18,266 bases of DNA from Geosiphon pyriformis. Lineage: Eukaryota > Glomeromycota > Glomeromycetes > Archaeosporales > Geosiphonaceae. This document shows positions 17,021-18,266 of this stretch, one piece after another. Under the pieces are notes generated by a model. That model was not told the DNA's origin and searched no databases. It was given only the letters and a program-made list of their open reading frames with translations. The translations under genes and the position numbers were made by a program. The stretch is from the NCBI GenBank assembly GCA_016748015.1, contig JAAOMT010000121.1:4936-23201 (forward strand), read 5' to 3'. The first letter of the stretch is position 1, and every line of letters begins with the position of its first letter.

Positions 17021-18266
17021 TAATAATAAGAATTATGAGGGTAATTTTGTGCTAATTAATAGCTAAAATTCTATTGGTAATACTGCTAAGACTAATTAAA
17101 ATGTGGTTCAAATCTAGGTCTTTATGGTTGCTAGTTGTCTCTGACTGCTTAGGCTAATAATTTTAATAGCCAAGCAAGATTTGCTGTAAATCTATCTATT
17201 AACTGTTCATTTGGGTCTTGAATTTGGGTGGCAAAAGAAGTAGCAGCCATTTGTAAAGTAGGAGCCATAACAAAAGCAGAAGCAAAAACTGAAAGGGTAG
17301 ATTTCAGATGCATTCTTTGGTTATCTTCTATTTTCTGGACAAGTTTAATAGCCATATCCATTGTGGGATTATTTTTTAAGGCCAGGAGAGGCCAAAGAGC
17401 ATATGACAGATCTGTTCTCAATTTTTTTTTAAAGTAATAAATCTTTTGCTCTTCTGTCCAGTTTCTTTTAGAATCTATTTTTTTAATTAACTTTCTAATG
17501 ACTTTGGCATATTCAGTTACTACTTTACCAAGACCTTGGGTTCTTCTTTCTAGTTTTATGCACCATTTAAAGATTAAAATAGGAGTTCTAAATTTAATTT
17601 TAAATCAGGTTGTAAAAGAGATGTTTTTTTTTCAGCATTTGTTGATGCTCATTTAATGATTCTTTGGTGAGCACTAGCATTAGTTTTTTGTGAGAACCAA
17701 GTAGCAAAAGAGTCTTAGAGGTAGCTACCAACAATTTGGAACTTGTATTTATTATCATATTGGTTGGCTGTAGTAGCTCTTTTAAAGTTATCTAACCATT
17801 TGATTGAATCTTGTATATTACTTTTGAATAAAAATAGTAAAGTATTATTTTTTCACCTTAAAGCAGTTTGTATGCCTTGGAGAGCAATCAGAATATTTTG
17901 TTGTATGGGGTCATTAGCCATTAGTTCAAGAGTAGCTATTTGTGTGAAATGTTCTGGTTTACTTAAGAAGGAGTTAAAAACAGGAGCAGTTTGATAGTTT
18001 TCTTTTTCTGCTTCAAAGGATGTTTCAGTTAGCTCATAGGCAGCAATCCAAATATGAATTTAATGATTCAGATATTCAGAATCAGAGGGCTGTTGTTCAA
18101 AGGTTGTGAAGTATAAAAGCTGATTAATACTGTTATTTTTTTCTTTAAAGTTGTCTTCAAAATAAGTTTGGTCAAAGTAATAAGTTGTATAGGCTGTATA
18201 GGTTTTAGCTAAATGTTCATTTAGAAACCAATTCTAAAAGTTTTGGAATTTTCTACTGAATTGTTT
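17020..18266 (-). pseudogene. Gag of a second LTR retroelement (element B), partial and broken
   Basis: A minus-strand frame entering from the right edge reads IHIWIAAYELTETSFEAEKE, then IKWLDNFKRAT, YKFQIVGSYL and ATWFSQ, a capsid-like pattern (W..F..A, Y-L, A..W). In the A9 run (complement of 17624-17632) the frame changes and continues with FRTPILIFKW, VVTEYAKVIRKLI, RNWTEEQKI and the 90-codon open stretch RTDLSYALWPLLAL to 17149, then PRFEPHFN past several stops. It differs from the element A gag, so it is another family. It is cut off before any zinc knuckle. The N-terminus lies outside the window. Confidence 0.78.

Noticed and set aside
17228-17994. Plus-strand frames of 69 and 83 codons
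   Set aside because: Antisense to the element B gag, which has recognisable capsid motifs on the minus strand.

Overview
This window looks like the left end of a eukaryotic, probably fungal, chromosome. It starts with C-strand telomere repeats (CCCTAA, then a long CCCTAT variant tract) and contains only decayed retroelements; I found no intact host gene, rRNA, tRNA or CRISPR. The very AT-rich base composition, the TTAGGG-type telomere and the style of the LINE and Ty3/gypsy-like proteins fit an arbuscular mycorrhizal fungus (Glomeromycotina, for example Rhizophagus). That taxon is an inference from remembered family resemblance, not a search result.

Layout. 1-922: telomeric hexamers that decay step by step from CCCTAT to TTTTAT away from the tip. 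About 914-3872: a 5'-truncated non-LTR (LINE) remnant on the minus strand with reverse transcriptase (RT), RNase H and a C-terminal zinc motif; its A-tail joins the telomere-like tract directly. 3876-4028: a second decayed hexamer tract, so the LINE sits inside telomere-like DNA. 4029-6067: a roughly 2-kb island of extreme AT content with no gene. 6068-16240, plus a leader to about 16740: a Ty3/gypsy-like element (element A) on the minus strand, in the order gag, zinc knuckle, aspartic protease, Cys-rich region, dUTPase, a second possible dUTPase-like barrel, RT, RNase H. Integrase and the 3' LTR are missing. About 17020-18266: the gag of another LTR element (element B), also minus strand and running off the window.

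The standout structure is nested in element A at 8806-13281. It is a non-autonomous LTR element with three LTRs of about 1.4 kb separated by two internal regions of only 141 bp, each carrying little besides a candidate primer-binding site and a polypurine tract. It is bounded by a 4-bp target duplication (ACAT, 8802-8805 and 13282-13285). Removing the insert and one ACAT restores the gypsy reading frame exactly. Each LTR contains an open frame for a small hydrophobic protein (80, 80 and 74 codons) lying between a TATA box and an AATAAA signal.

Decay has a common signature. Most in-frame stops sit where Arg, Trp or Gln is expected, several catalytic Asp codons read Asn, and a 243-bp comparison of two LTR copies shows 16 differences, all transitions. 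This points to C-to-T deamination (5-methylcytosine decay or a RIP-like process). Three of the frame changes fall in or next to A9/A10 runs. All four retroelements have their 3' ends toward the telomere.
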